This document shows positions 1 through 10,603 of a DNA stretch of 50,169 bases, piece after piece. Where the stretch lies: the NCBI GenBank assembly GCA_032718475.1, contig JAUCBJ010008165.1, positions 1 to 50,169 of the forward strand. The letters run 5' to 3'. The notes under the pieces were generated by a model, which saw only the letters and a list, made by a program, of their open reading frames with translations, was not told where the DNA came from and ran no database searches. The DNA comes from Nemertoderma westbladi (Eukaryota > Xenacoelomorpha > Nemertodermatida > Nemertodermatidae). The translations under genes and the position numbers were made by a program. The stretch's first letter is position 1; each line of letters starts with the position of its first letter.

Positions 1-2406
1 GTCAACCACAATAATGAACAAGAATGGTGCAAGTGTGTCTCCTTGGAGGACGCCCCATAACACTTCAAATGGTTCTGTGTCACCATCAACAGTAGACACA
101 AATGTTGTCGAACCATCGTATACTGATCTGATTGCTGCAATAATTTCATCAGGAATCCCATATAATGAAAGTATGCTGAACATACGTGAGCGAGAGACTG
201 AATCAAAGGCCTTGAAGAAGTCAACAAATATAACAGCCAGATGCCTGTCTTTCTTTTTTGATAACTCTTCAATTATCCTTCTAAGTGCCAAAATGGGCTC
301 CATGGTCCCACGACCTTTACGGAACCCATTCTGATTTCCACGTAGCAGTCTCTCAATGGGATCCCTGATGCGATTTAATAGAATTCTATTGTATAGTTTT
401 GCAGCAATCGAGATCAATGAGATTCCCCGAAAAGAACCATAGAGTGTTAGGTTGCCCTTCTTGGGAACTGGCACCAACTTATTTGTTTTCATTTCTTGTG
501 GGACTCTTGTTGTACGGTACATGTCTACTATGATGGGATAGATGAGCTTTAAACACTCAGGTATTTTAAAGACCTCAGGGGGAACACCATCTACTCCACT
601 GGCACGATTGGTCTTAATGCTCTTTGCAGCAGCCTTCACTTCTGCAAAGGAGATATCGCCAATGGGAATATCTGGGAGTACAGACTCAGACACTTTTACT
701 TCTATAAAGTTATCAGGCAATACCCTGTCATTATTGAGGAGCTTTTCAAAGTGGGCTTTCCAACCATTGAGGCGATCGGCTGGTGATTCAGCCTTAACCT
801 TGGTGGTTGGTTGGCTTTTCCGCCCAGTAAGCAGATTGATCGATTTCCATGCCTGGGATGATTGCCTGCTGTCGTCAGCATCATTGATGGCATCAACCTG
901 TTGGTTTATTAGCTCCTGTAGATTAACAGAGTACTGCCTGTTCAGGGACCTAGATGCAGCTTTAACTGCATTCTTGGCCGCTGTAGTCTGTTTGAGTCGG
1001 GACTCTTTCTGCGCCTTATGAAGGTCATTTCGGCACTTCTGAATTTTGTTGTCAGTCCAGGGGGCCCTTTTCCTGTTTCGAGGGTATACAGGAACTGTTT
1101 CTGCAGCTGCTAACTTAACTGCTTCTGTAAAGGCAGTATAGCCCTCACAGTGATCTGCCGCCTCAGAGGCAAGAGCCTCATACCTGTTGCTCAGCTGTAG
1201 TGTGAAGCTGGATCTCACACTTGGCTGTTGCAACAGAGAGGACCAGTCATGCCGTGGCAAGGCAGATTTCGTTGTTCTGCTAGCACGCAGACTAAGTCTT
1301 ACCTTGGCCACAATAAGGCGGTGATCACTGGAGAAGGGTCGAAGTGTAAATGCATTACAGTCTTGTATAGAGCTCCTGTATTTCCTACGAAACAGAATAT
1401 GGTCTATCTGGGACTTGTGACCACTGGGTCCACTATGAGTCCATAGCTTTCCAGTTCGCTTCTTGAACTGGGTTCCAGCCGAAAACAATCCATTTCCAGA
1501 GATAAAATCCTGAAGATGGACAGAATTTCGGTTAACACTATTGCTATAGACCCAGGGCGATGTAGGTGATTGATGCAGACTTGCATTAAAGTCTCCCAGG
1601 AATGTTAAGAATGCATGCTGATCCACTCCATCAGTTGCTGCTTGTAGATTGTGGTAGAAATTTTCCACCTCCTCTACAGGGGCAACACTAGTTGGAGAGT
1701 AGCACACAATCAGAACCACCTTAGGAAACTTCTTAGCCAGTCTTCCAGAACATGAGAAGTGGCAACGGATGATGCGGTTAGAGATTTGGTCTATTTTGTC
1801 CAATGCTGCATGTGCAGTTGGATTCATCAATAGACCAATTCCACCATTGCCACTATCATCTGCTGACGCGAGGGCGAGTCGCCAACCGCCCCCCATGTCC
1901 TTAATCAGAACCTCATCAGTCTGTCCAGTCTGCATTCGGTGCTCTTGAACACCCACTGCGCTAAGAGAAAGCTTATCTGCCAAGGCAGTCAGCTCACCTT
2001 GTCGCATTGGGGACCCGAGTGTTAGGGTGTTTACTGAGGCTAGTCTAGTGACTTGCCTCAGATTCACCAATGGCTTTGTTGGTCGGGGTGGAACATGAGA
2101 GTAGCCTCCAACTCCAGAATCCCTCTCCCCATCACAATCTGGCCTCCCTGGTGACCCAGGGTTTGGGCCAGAAAGGTCATCAGGAAAGGGACTCAAAGAA
2201 TTGTTGGCTGCTCTCTCTCCAGTAGGGGGTGAGACAGGCAGCCGGTCAGGAGTTAACTGACGCCTGTGAGGCCGATTGTGTCCGGTAATTCCACTGGCCT
2301 CTAGTGGCCGGACCTCCGCATTGCTAATGTAATCCATAGTGGGGGTTGGGGGGTGCTTTTTTGCCGAGTCAGCTCTCGGGGCAAATACCACACCCTGGTT
2401 TGCCAT
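1..2406 (-). CDS. LINE endonuclease-reverse transcriptase, partial at window edge
   Basis: Open minus-strand frame from an ATG at 2,404-2,406 to base 1, with no stop seen. It covers the N-terminal extension, the apurinic-type endonuclease and the reverse transcriptase up to just after the GVLQGDTLAPF block; the FADD catalytic block and C-terminus fall outside. The endonuclease signatures (VGVQEHRM, LGDFNASL, QIDHILF, SDHRLIV) are present. Antisense frames are almost identical to those of copy 2, which shows very low divergence and thus recent retrotransposition. The protein would nick target DNA and copy its own RNA in the nucleus. The frame also opens upstream of this ATG, but only at a TTG. 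Confidence 0.85.
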   Translation of the reverse strand, partial: MANQGVVFAPRADSAKKHPPTPTMDYISNAEVRPLEASGITGHNRPHRRQLTPDRLPVSPPTGERAANNSLSPFPDDLSGPNPGSPGRPDCDGERDSGVGGYSHVPPRPTKPLVNLRQVTRLASVNTLTLGSPMRQGELTALADKLSLSAVGVQEHRMQTGQTDEVLIKDMGGGWRLALASADDSGNGGIGLLMNPTAHAALDKIDQISNRIIRCHFSCSGRLAKKFPKVVLIVCYSPTSVAPVEEVENFYHNLQAATDGVDQHAFLTFLGDFNASLHQSPTSPWVYSNSVNRNSVHLQDFISGNGLFSAGTQFKKRTGKLWTHSGPSGHKSQIDHILFRRKYRSSIQDCNAFTLRPFSSDHRLIVAKVRLSLRASRTTKSALPRHDWSSLLQQPSVRSSFTLQLSNRYEALASEAADHCEGYTAFTEAVKLAAAETVPVYPRNRKRAPWTDNKIQKCRNDLHKAQKESRLKQTTAAKNAVKAASRSLNRQYSVNLQELINQQVDAINDADDSRQSSQAWKSINLLTGRKSQPTTKVKAESPADRLNGWKAHFEKLLNNDRVLPDNFIEVKVSESVLPDIPIGDISFAEVKAAAKSIKTNRASGVDGVPPEVFKIPECLKLIYPIIVDMYRTTRVPQEMKTNKLVPVPKKGNLTLYGSFRGISLISIAAKLYNRILLNRIRDPIERLLRGNQNGFRKGRGTMEPILALRRIIEELSKKKDRHLAVIFVDFFKAFDSVSRSRMFSILSLYGIPDEIIAAIRSVYDGSTTFVSTVDGDTEPFEVLWGVLQGDTLAPFLFIIVVD

Positions 2407-2823
2407 TCCACAGGGTGGGTGTCGCAATGGAGTCAGATATGAGGCCCATCACCCATATCTACTCTGGCGTACATGACCCACCATTGGCTGTTGCAGCTCA
2501 TCTGCTGGGTCATGCCCTGTACCCTTGCTGCCAGGTGCAGGTCGCAGTGAAGTGCCCTCAGAGTGGACATGAGAACACTCTACTCCTAACCAGCCATTGG
2601 TAGATCACCATCTGCCTGGTCAGGCCATATACCCCTGCAGCCAAGTATATGGGTCCTTAATCCAGGACCAAGGGCGTCCTTATCCCAGAACGAAGGGGGT
2701 CCTAGTTACAGGACCAGATTTGCCCTAGTAAGAGGGTCTATGCAGCTACAGGTGGCACCTCCTTTATGCTGCATGGAGGTGGCAAGTTTTCTTGATCAAT
2801 GACCTAGAATACCTGACCTGACC
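1..2823 (-). mobile_element. RTE-like LINE copy 1, 5' part, cut by window edge
   Basis: Minus-strand copy of the same non-LTR retrotransposon that is complete at 20,253-24,001. The two align without an indel from the start codon to the window edge (coordinates in the two copies sum to 23,078 throughout). The element begins at 2,823 with the same short direct repeat (GGTCAGGTCAGG) as copy 2. Its 5' end touches a BEL gag scrap at 2,826-2,983, so it probably inserted into or beside an old BEL copy. The 3' end and target duplication lie outside the window. Confidence 0.9.
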
Positions 2824-2825
2824 TT

Positions 2826-2983
2826 AGACCCATACACCTATCCGCAATAATTCCCCCCTCCCCTGGGTATATGTTATGTTCCTGCATGCTGTAGTCATAC
2901 TGCTGTACTGGTACCGGTATAGGCCTATCAGCTTCTGGCCTACTCGCCGGTATGTATTCCGCGACTTCCGGGTTTAATCCCGT
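2826..2983 (-). pseudogene. BEL/Pao gag fragment
   Basis: About 158 bp closely match the gag-coding stretch near 16,482-16,640 of the BEL element (shared blocks such as CACCTATCCGCAATAATTCC and CGACTTCCGGGTTTAATCCC), same strand. Similarity stops at the 5' end of LINE copy 1 on one side and after CCCGT near 2,983 on the other. No other BEL part is visible nearby, so this is a relic. Confidence 0.85.
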
Positions 2984-3031
2984 TTTGGCAATAATGATAT
3001 TGGCCTATAGTTATTAGAATCCAGGTGGAGA

Positions 3032-3085
3032 GCGCAAATGGAGCATTTGCGCCGTGCGAGCGCATGGCCGACGGCGTTGGCCATG
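3032..3085. repeat. Two adjacent short perfect hairpins
   Basis: The first, 3,032-3,052, is a 9-bp stem GCGCAAATG/CATTTGCGC with a 3-nt loop. The second, 3,063-3,085, is a 7-bp stem CATGGCC/GGCCATG with a 9-nt loop. They are GC-rich against AT-rich surroundings. Role unknown; they may be the tip of a decayed DNA transposon. Confidence 0.55.
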
Positions 3086-3264
3086 TGGTATTGTTCTAGA
3101 ATATTACAGTATTATTAATGCCATGTAAAGTTAAAAGTTAAAGCCCATGTTGCTGATGGAAAATAACAAATGCCTACCTTGATTTTGTTAAGGTCAGTTT
3201 TGTTTATACTTGAAGTCTTACATATATAAGTATACATGGGCATAATATTCCAAATACTTTTGTT

Positions 3265-3296
3265 GCGCCTGTCGATTCGTATAAATCGACAGGCGC
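3265..3296. repeat. Perfect 13-bp stem hairpin
   Basis: A 32-nt palindrome beginning GCGCCTGTCGATT, with a 6-nt loop and a perfect reverse-complement arm, followed by a run of C. It resembles a transposon-end hairpin, but no CTRR-type Helitron terminus follows. Nothing else recognisable lies between 3,100 and 3,640 apart from a 16-G homopolymer at 3,577-3,592. Confidence 0.6.
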
Positions 3297-3641
3297 ATAG
3301 ACCCCCCCCAATTTATATTACTTGTGTATTATTATTTGTGGAAGTAACACATAACCCTAAGCTGGTGGAAGTGGAGGTCTTTTGGAACACACCAGAAATA
3401 CCAGAGAACATTATATAAATTATAATTCTTTGCACTAAAGTGAATTCTTCTTGAAATTATGTGCAAAATTTCAACCATGCATACGAATCAGTAGTCATCA
3501 ATAATAATATATATAGTATTCCACAACAATTAGTTATTGTAAATATATGTTAAATGAAACATTTTTTGGTGGGGGTGGGGGGGGGGGGGGGGTATTTTGG
3601 GGTGGAAGGGTCGGGGTAACCATATACTATAGCTGGGGTTG

Positions 3642-3955
3642 GGTAACTGGGAACTGAAATTGGTAACTAGAGATTGGAAACTGAAATTAGTAACCAGGGA
3701 CTAAAATTGGCAACCGGCGACTGAAATTGGTAACCAGTGACTGAAATTTGTAACCGGTGACTGAAATTGGTAACCTGGGACTGAAATTGGTAACCGGCGA
3801 CTGAAATTGGTAACCAGTGACTGAAATTTGTAACCAGTGACTGAAATTGGTAACCGGGGACTGAAATTGGTAACCGGGGACTGAAATTGGTAACCAGTCA
3901 CTTGAATTGGTAATCGGGGACTGAAATTGGTAACCCGCGTCTGAAATTGGTAACA
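3642..3955. repeat. 20-bp minisatellite
   Basis: About 15 degenerate copies of a 20-bp unit, GACTGAAATTGGTAACCAGT and variants. The unit length is not a multiple of three, so on the minus strand it opens two overlapping repetitive frames of about 90 and 135 codons; these are repeat artefacts, not genes. The array ends just before the 3' tail of LINE copy 5. Confidence 0.9.
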
Positions 3956-3982
3956 TAACACATCACACAAAATGGTATTACC

Positions 3983-4580
3983 ACTACTAGGATCGGCATG
4001 CTGCATTGCAGCTGCATTTTTAAGAATGCTGTGCCGGCTTATCGACAAAATTGCACCGCCACAACTCCCTATCACCCATGACATTTGAAAGATCATCCGC
4101 ATCTTCAAGGCCAGTGTCCTTTAAGATGCGTCTCAAGAAAGTCATGGGCTGTCCACCATGCTTATTCACTCCATGAGGCTGCCAAAGTACAAGATTATGC
4201 ACTGGCTGGTCCTCACGGCGAAAGCAATGTCCTGCAAAGCGGAGGCGATTTTGTTCTAGTGTCAAGCTTGGGGGAACCAATAAGACACCTCCAATGTTAT
4301 ATAGTGTCTGGTTGGAGATGTGTGCATTGAACTTGACACAATGAACCCGGCGTAGCATTCTTGTGAATGTGCCATCCAGAGATTTGGTGTCCTCAGCAGT
4401 TAGAGCCCAGCATGGACTCCCATAGAGGAGTACTGGAACTACTGCTGCTCTAAATAACCGGACCTTAAGTTTCCGCTTAATTCTCGGTGACTTCCAAATC
4501 CTGGAAAGCCTATTCAAGGCTGCCCATGCCTTTCCCTTACGTATTCGAAGGTCCTCACCTGACTTCCGGATCCATGATCC
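3983..4580 (-). pseudogene. RTE-like LINE copy 5, 5'-truncated 3' end
   Basis: Minus-strand 3' end of the LINE family. An open frame from about 4,580 to the stop at 4,020 encodes the C-terminal part after the reverse transcriptase (SWIRKSGEDLRIRKGKAW through FVDKPAQHS), then the short 3' tail with the AGCATGCCGAT block and a short TAG repeat. Homology ends abruptly at 4,580, as expected for premature stop of target-primed reverse transcription. No clear target duplication was found. It is somewhat more diverged than copies 1, 2 and 4. Confidence 0.88.
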
Positions 4581-4689
4581 GGATTGTATATACAAGCAAC
4601 TTATTTAAAACCATTTTCAATCAATTCAACACCTTAGAAAACCTTATGATATAAAAAAAATTCATTCGATTTTTTTGAGGTAATAGAGA

Positions 4690-4788
4690 TGGTTCTGAAT
4701 TAACAAGGGTGGACCCTGAGCTAACAAGGGTGGCCCTGAATTAACGTGTGAGGACCCTGAGTTAATACGAGTGTTCCCTGGATTAATA
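4690..4788. repeat. Short 20-21-bp tandem repeat
   Basis: About five degenerate copies of GGACCCTGAATTAACAAGGGT. Downstream, 4,790-5,075 is AT-rich with no gene. The stretch at 4,990-5,035 repeats one at 3,379-3,416 (CTTTTGGAACACACCAGA...CATTATA), so a dispersed repeat flanks LINE copy 5 on both sides. Confidence 0.7.
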
Positions 4789-5075
4789 AAAAATAATTAA
4801 CACCAAAATTAATAACAAAATAAAACACCAAAAATACAATACCAGCAAATACAGAATACTCAAATTAACAAAAAAAACAAAAAAGTATTATTTAATAAAA
4901 AATTTAATATTGAACTTTTAAAGCTCTACTTAATTACAAAGAAAACCCCATGAAGATGTATTCCAATTACAATTGTTCAATCCCAGTGACTTTTGGAACA
5001 CACCAGACATGTCAGAGAGCATTATAAGTGTTGTTTCCTTGCACAAAAATGGGGTGGAGGGTGGCACGGTGGGGC

Positions 5076-6233
5076 TGAACCAACGTTTTATAAAATAAAA
5101 ATGCCCAAACTAACTGATTTCATTTTTTGGTATACTTCAACACCCTGGTTCCGACCCTGATATTTTTAAAATCTTTTGCTCGTGTCTTTTTCTTAAAATT
5201 ACTAAATAAATTAGTAATACTATTTATAATAATGCTATATATATTATAAAAAATGCCCAGACCAAATTATAGCATTTATCGAGAATTTCAATCAACCTGA
5301 TTTTGAATCTGTTAATTTTATAATATTTCGTCGGTGTCTTTTAGAGTAATTAAATAAATTAAATATTAAATAATATTAATATTATATTAGCAAACTGGCT
5401 AATATAATCAATTGTAGTGAAGTCAACTTACCGTACTGCTATTGCATTGATATTAGTATCATTCAAACCGCAATGGTCGATTTAGTGGGGGTAGACACCA
5501 TCAAAACAATGGTCGAGTTATTGCTTCTCGAGATATCGGTCAAAATGTGAGCGCGATTCACATAAATGAGCACATAACTTCAGCAATTCATTATCAATAT
5601 ATCACAATATCACAAAAAATATCAATTTTTTTATACTACTATTGTTTTGATGGAGTCTACAACTACTAATTCGACCATTGCGGTTCAAATAAGCATATTC
5701 CCTAAGTCTGTTATTTATGTCGAAGTCTGATTTTTAGTGATATGGTGATATATTGCATTAACTAGCTTACCTAGTGTAATTTAGATTAAGTCAGCGCTCA
5801 CAATTTGACCGATATCTCGAGAATGATGTCAACACCCACTAAATTGACCATTGCGGTTCGAATGATACTAATATCAGTGCAATAGGAGTAAGAGAATTTG
5901 ATATTCACTACAATTGAGTATTAGGCAGTTCTGCTATATAATATTAATAAATTTAATATTATTTTAGAATATTATTACTCTAAAAGACACTGACGAAATA
6001 TTATAAAATTAACAGATTCGGAACCAGGTTGATTAAAAGTCATTTTAAAAGGCATTTTTTTATAATATATATAGCATTATTATAAATAGCATTACTAATT
6101 TATTTAGTAATTTTAAGAAAAAGACACCGGCAAAAGATTTTGAAAATATTATTTTTGGAATCAGGGCGTTGAAGTGCCCCAAGAAATGAAATTAATTTGG
6201 CCGTGCATTTTTCTTTTATAAAAAGTTGGTTCA
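5076..6233. repeat. 1.16-kb fold-back (MITE-like) inverted repeat
   Basis: Two long imperfect inverted arms. Left arm from 5,076 (TGAACCAACG...) to about 5,560; right arm from about 5,790 to 6,233 (...AAGTTGGTTCA). Paired landmarks include CTTCAACACCCTG against CAGGGCGTTGAAG, GTCTTTTAGAGTAAT against ATTACTCTAAAAGACAC, and CGAGATATCGGTCAAA against TTGACCGATATCTCGAG. The centre is AT-rich and non-coding. No transposase frame is present, so this is a non-autonomous fold-back element. No target duplication was identified with confidence. Confidence 0.88.
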
Positions 6234-7249
6234 TAAACACATAGTTGGTTTTTGCAATCATTTATAAACATTAATTTTTGTTACAAAGTCATTATACCAA
6301 CACAACAGTTACAACATAACACGGCCCAGTGAAATGAACTTAGCAAACTATATACAGGACTAACTGTCAAATAATTTCCGGATTTCAATTCTAGTTACGC
6401 ACAACCTCTCAAACAGCCTTGCATCACAATATTATTTCTGTAATAATATTATTATTTAAAATTCAATAATAAAGAACAAAATAATAATAAAACTAAAACT
6501 AATAAAAAAAACAACTGTAATCCATTTAACTAATTAGTTCTAATTTTACTATTCGGGTTATTCATACCGGTATATAACTGAATACGGGCATGAAAAGACT
6601 GTTAAAAATATGGCAATGGGGCGTGCATTCATTCATGTATTACAGTAAAAGCGTACAATAGAGATATGGTATGGCTGACGGGGGGGGGGGGGGGTTGGTA
6701 CCGGTACTATTGTAATACAATAGCTTTGGAATTACAAAATAATGACAAAATAATGCCGACAACCGACAACCAACGCCGACAACCATTGTTAAAACAAATT
6801 AATCGGATCGGGTTACAGTGGAAGGTTATTCTAACCAAAACAATAAACAGTGGGTCGCGAACTCAGGGTACATTTTCATACTTCCCATTGTTAGCAGTGG
6901 TTGTCGGCATAGCGTTTACACACAAAATTAAATGAACAATTATATATATACCGGTAATAATAAATTACCAAAAAATATTTGTGTAAACAATACCAATAAA
7001 AAAAACCAATACATATATCCTGCGGGGTTGATAAGCACATAATTGTGTTTCTTATTTAACTTTAGTAGTTCTATCTAGGTAAGAGGTTGAACTAAGAAGT
7101 AAATTGAGATTAATTGGCATTTATTACAATAAATTATTACAAAACAAAAACATTAAAGTACTATAAATTTAATTTAAATTTGTTGAAAATTACAAAACGT
7201 AAATTACGTAAAATGCAAAAATTATTACTATATATTAATTTATTGCATT
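6234..7249. other. AT-rich spacer, no gene seen
   Basis: Low-complexity AT-rich DNA with a 15-G homopolymer at 6,680-6,694. Short frames here have no recognisable domain. Nothing functional can be supported. Confidence 0.6.
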
Positions 7250-7812
7250 AGTGGCCGAGGATAATATTTCATTCGTAAAGTTGTCCCAGCAATAAAATTC
7301 GTAGGCGCAGTCAATAATTTGTACGTGTCGTGTAGTCGATGCAGTGTTTAAACTCATTTCCACGATCAATAATTCGTACGCGGCGTCGTCGCAGCGGTTA
7401 AACTCATTTCCACGATAAATAATTCGTATGCGCGTCGTCGCAGTGGTTAAACTCATTGCCACGATCAATAATTCAAACGCGGCGTCGTCGCAGCGGTTAA
7501 ACTCATTGTCGCGGAGGATAGTTTGTACGCGGTGTCGTCGCAGTGGTTAAACTCATTTTCACGGAGGATAATTCGTACGCGGCGTCGACGCAGGGGTTAA
7601 ACTCATTTACACGGAGGATAATTCGTACACGGCATCGACGCAGCGGTTAAACTCATTTCCACGGAGGATAATTCGTACGCAGCGTTGATGCAGCGGTTAA
7701 ACTCATTGACACAGAGGATAATTCGTACGCTGAGTTGACGCAGTGGTTAAACTCATTGCCATGCTCGATAATTCGTATGCAGAGTCGATGCTCCAGTTAA
7801 ACTCATCGTCAC
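7250..7812. repeat. 50-bp minisatellite
   Basis: Eleven or so degenerate 50-bp units. The anchor TTAAACTCAT recurs at about 7,348, 7,398, 7,447, 7,497, 7,547 and onward to about 7,797, each followed by a CACGGAGGATAATTCGTACG-type block and a CGGCGTCGACGCAGCGG-type block. The units are rich in CpG against an AT-rich background. Short frames inside are repeat artefacts. Confidence 0.92.
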
Positions 7813-7904
7813 AGCTATGAAACATCATCAGTGAGTTGGGGCATCATCCAGAGAATATTCCTAGCCTTCAAACTTCATCCCAAAGTGAAGCAAACTCGAG
7901 TTAT

Positions 7905-8200
7905 CGTCGTTCAAAGAATTAGCCAATCAGGCGCCGTATCTGATGACCACGGTATGGGGGTGACTTGGGACCTCAACGCGAGATTCAGAACACCATCCAA
8001 AACATATTCGCATAAAATCTTATCACTAATTGTCAAGGCCTAGGTAAGTTTTCAGCGTTTGAATATTATAGCCAATCAGGTTGCAGGTGCCAGATACAGT
8101 GACCACGGTAGGCGTGTGACCTGAGAACCCACTCAGCCACTGGAAGGTTCAGAGTACTGGCCAAAACATTTTCGCATCAAATTGTACCGTAAAATGTTAC
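7905..8200. repeat. Imperfect tandem duplication of about 150 bp
   Basis: Two diverged copies share AGCCAATCAGG, the GTGACCACGGTA-like block, a GACCT..GA..CC block, and CCAAAACAT.TTCGCAT at about 7,917-8,020 and 8,070-8,180. It directly follows the 50-bp minisatellite. No coding function was recognised; a small 70-codon frame covers the first copy only. Confidence 0.55.
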
Positions 8201-8230
8201 TGCATATCAGCAAAGTCACCTACCGGTATT

Positions 8231-9661
8231 TGATCAGCAAAAGATCAGGTCTGACTGTGTGATTTGGGTCTGATCATATTTTCCTTTGCATGCATAAGAA
8301 GCCCTTCAATGGTCACTATCCGCTACATTGATCTAATCCATATCGTCAGATAGCCCGTGTTGCTGTTATAAGATTTATTTTGATTTGGCTGTTTGGTGCG
8401 ATTTGGGTAATTTTAGTTTTTTTGGGGTAAACTATGGTATTAATAACTTCCAGTAAAATCCCAACGTTAAGAACATTGCTAGAAACGTCAATCATCTATA
8501 GCCTACAATCTAAGGGTAACTGTCAGCCAGTTACTGTACATGGGCAGATGGGTATACTAAGTACAGCAGTACTTGGATATTCCTGTATTGACAATACTCA
8601 ACTATATGAAGATAGGGTACGTTTTGACTAAAATACGGCATCTGATGTAACGTTTTGACTAGGCCTATCTGCCAAAAGAACCTCCACTATATATGCCATA
8701 CATGTAGGCCTACCATACCTGCACCGGTGCTCACTACAGACTGTGAAGATAGCTACCGGCAAGAGGTGTTTGGTATATAGTTTTAGTCAGTAATGGCATA
8801 CAGCAACTACTGACTTTATGATTTCATCAAGTTCATCAAACCAGGCTGACGACTCAGCTGTTTAATTAATTGCAGCCGGATTGGATAAATTATTAATTAA
8901 TTTGGGAAACTTTACTAATTAGTAAAATCGTTAATTAGTTCGATTCAAAAGATTTTAGAATAATTATCATTTGTAAAATAGTAAACCGCTTTGATACACC
9001 TTGTGAATAAGGATTTGGGGGCGGGGGGGACAAAGCCCCCCCCCCGCCAATTAGGTAATTAAGTAATTAGTTAATTACTAATTAACGGTAGGAGATACGG
9101 CATCGGCGCCACAGACTTTTTTATGTAGAATAAAATTCCGAACAACTTTGTGATGTTACGTTTTTTCATAGCTCTTAGTGTTTTCGAGTTACGAGGCTAA
9201 TTAGTTTTCGGCTAATTAGTACTAATTAACAGTAATAGGAGGGCCATAGCGATGACTGAACTTTTTTTAGATCTTACCGAGATGAACAAAAAAAAACACC
9301 GTTGCTAGGGGAAAAACCAAATACTTTTCGAGAAAAATCAATTAGAAATCTTTAATCGCTAATTACTAATTAATTAATGAACAGATTTTTGCCAAATATT
9401 TCTCTGCTGTGCGCGCTCGGGACATCTATAAGATCGCGCAAACAGAATCGTTCTAGCTTTCGCCATTCTCCTGGAAAAATCCTTTAAAAATCGACCTAAA
9501 AAAGATCAAAGGAGAGTGCCTACTTGACAAGGGGTTCGATATAATGCTATCTTATGAGGTTTTACTTTGGTGTTTATGTTGGTTTGCTAAGTTCCGTTAA
9601 AAAGGCTGCATTATTTATTCCTCATAAGACTCTGTCGAGCCTTTGGCTCTCCAGTGGCAGC
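8231..9661. other. AT-rich non-coding region with TTAATTA motifs
   Basis: Between 8,860 and 9,390 short TAATTA/TTAGTAATTA blocks recur in both orientations around a GC hairpin at about 9,017-9,048 (a G-rich run facing a C-rich run across ACAAA). This looks like a decayed repeat element, but ends and family could not be set. Nothing else was recognised. Confidence 0.4.
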
Positions 9662-10603
9662 CTATTGCTCTAGTGGATCACCCCCCTTAAAACATGGGAT
9701 TATTTTAGATTGTTTAAGAGAAACTGGATAATGACCTGTTGTGATACATAGGTTAAATAAATATGCTAGATGAGGTGCAATGTGTTCAGCAGCAATTTTT
9801 AATAATTTACTGGGAAAGTTGTCATTAGTAGCGCTGTTTTCATTTATTTGTAAAAGTAGGTAGTGAATTTCAGCTACAGAAGTTTCAATAAGAGTAAATG
9901 AATTCGAGTGTCGATGGTTAATGTGGCGGGTAGGGCATCGGTTAGATCGGGGTATTGTACTGGCAAGTTTTGGTCCAATAGTTGAAAAATGTTCGTTGAA
10001 AATAGATGCTATTTTATGGGGATCAGACGTTATTTTTGCCCCTACTTCTGTTCTGAAAGCAATTTTGGTAGGGCTTAGGGATTTCTTATTTTTGTGTAAT
10101 ACAGAGTTAATTACAGACCACGTCTTGCGCATATTTCCTTTGTTTTTTAAAAATTCTTGATTATAGAATGATTTTTCAGCGGCTCTGATTACAGTCGTTA
10201 AATTATTACGATATGTTTTATTGGCTTTTTGGGTTTCAGAACACGGTGATTTAATATATTTTTCATATAATTTATTTTTTTTAGAAATTGATTTAATTAG
10301 CAAAGGAGTTAGCCATGGTTTGCGTGCAATTTTTCTTTTTGTAATTATTTTTTTAGGTAAGTGTTTTTGGCATAATTGATCAAAAGAATTGTCAAAAGTG
10401 TCGAATTTTTTATCTGTCGGTATATTATGTGATCGGTAAGCTGCGAGAGGTGGTAATGAAAGGTCGAGCAAAAAACTATTTAAGTTAAATTTGCTATAAT
10501 CATAGCACATTTTAGTATTGGGTTGTTTGAAAAAAGCAGAATAATTATGAAATAACGCAAATGTTCCAAGGTGGTCTGTTGTGCCAATTTCTGATAAAAA
10601 AAA
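9662..10603 (-). pseudogene. Reverse transcriptase N-terminal part of CR1/L2-like LINE
   Basis: Continues the endonuclease in the shifted frame: it starts with the end of the endonuclease (TTDHLGTF), then a linker rich in lysine (ARKPWLTPLL, KSFYNQEF, KTWSVINSVL) typical of the endonuclease-RT connection in CR1/L2/Jockey elements, then the first RT blocks (NENSATNDNFPSKLLKIAA and LKQSKIIPCFKGGD). A stop arrives right after this, before the NYRPISLL and YADD-type blocks, so the protein cannot be an active polymerase. The apparent N-terminal hydrophobic start of the frame is an out-of-frame overlap. Confidence 0.82.

Noticed and set aside
542-1446. Plus-strand ORFs of 72-159 codons in LINE copy 1
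   Set aside because: The same frames appear antisense in copies 2 and 4; they are shadows of the endonuclease-RT gene.
3265-3296. Helitron 3' hairpin
   Set aside because: No CTRR end follows the hairpin at the expected distance and no Helitron 5' end or Rep/helicase gene is present.
3687-4108. Two overlapping repetitive minus-strand ORFs
   Set aside because: They are readings of the 20-bp minisatellite in two frames and have no non-repetitive protein sequence.
7250-7812. CRISPR array
   Set aside because: Units are continuous 50-bp tandem repeats without unique spacers, in a eukaryotic context.
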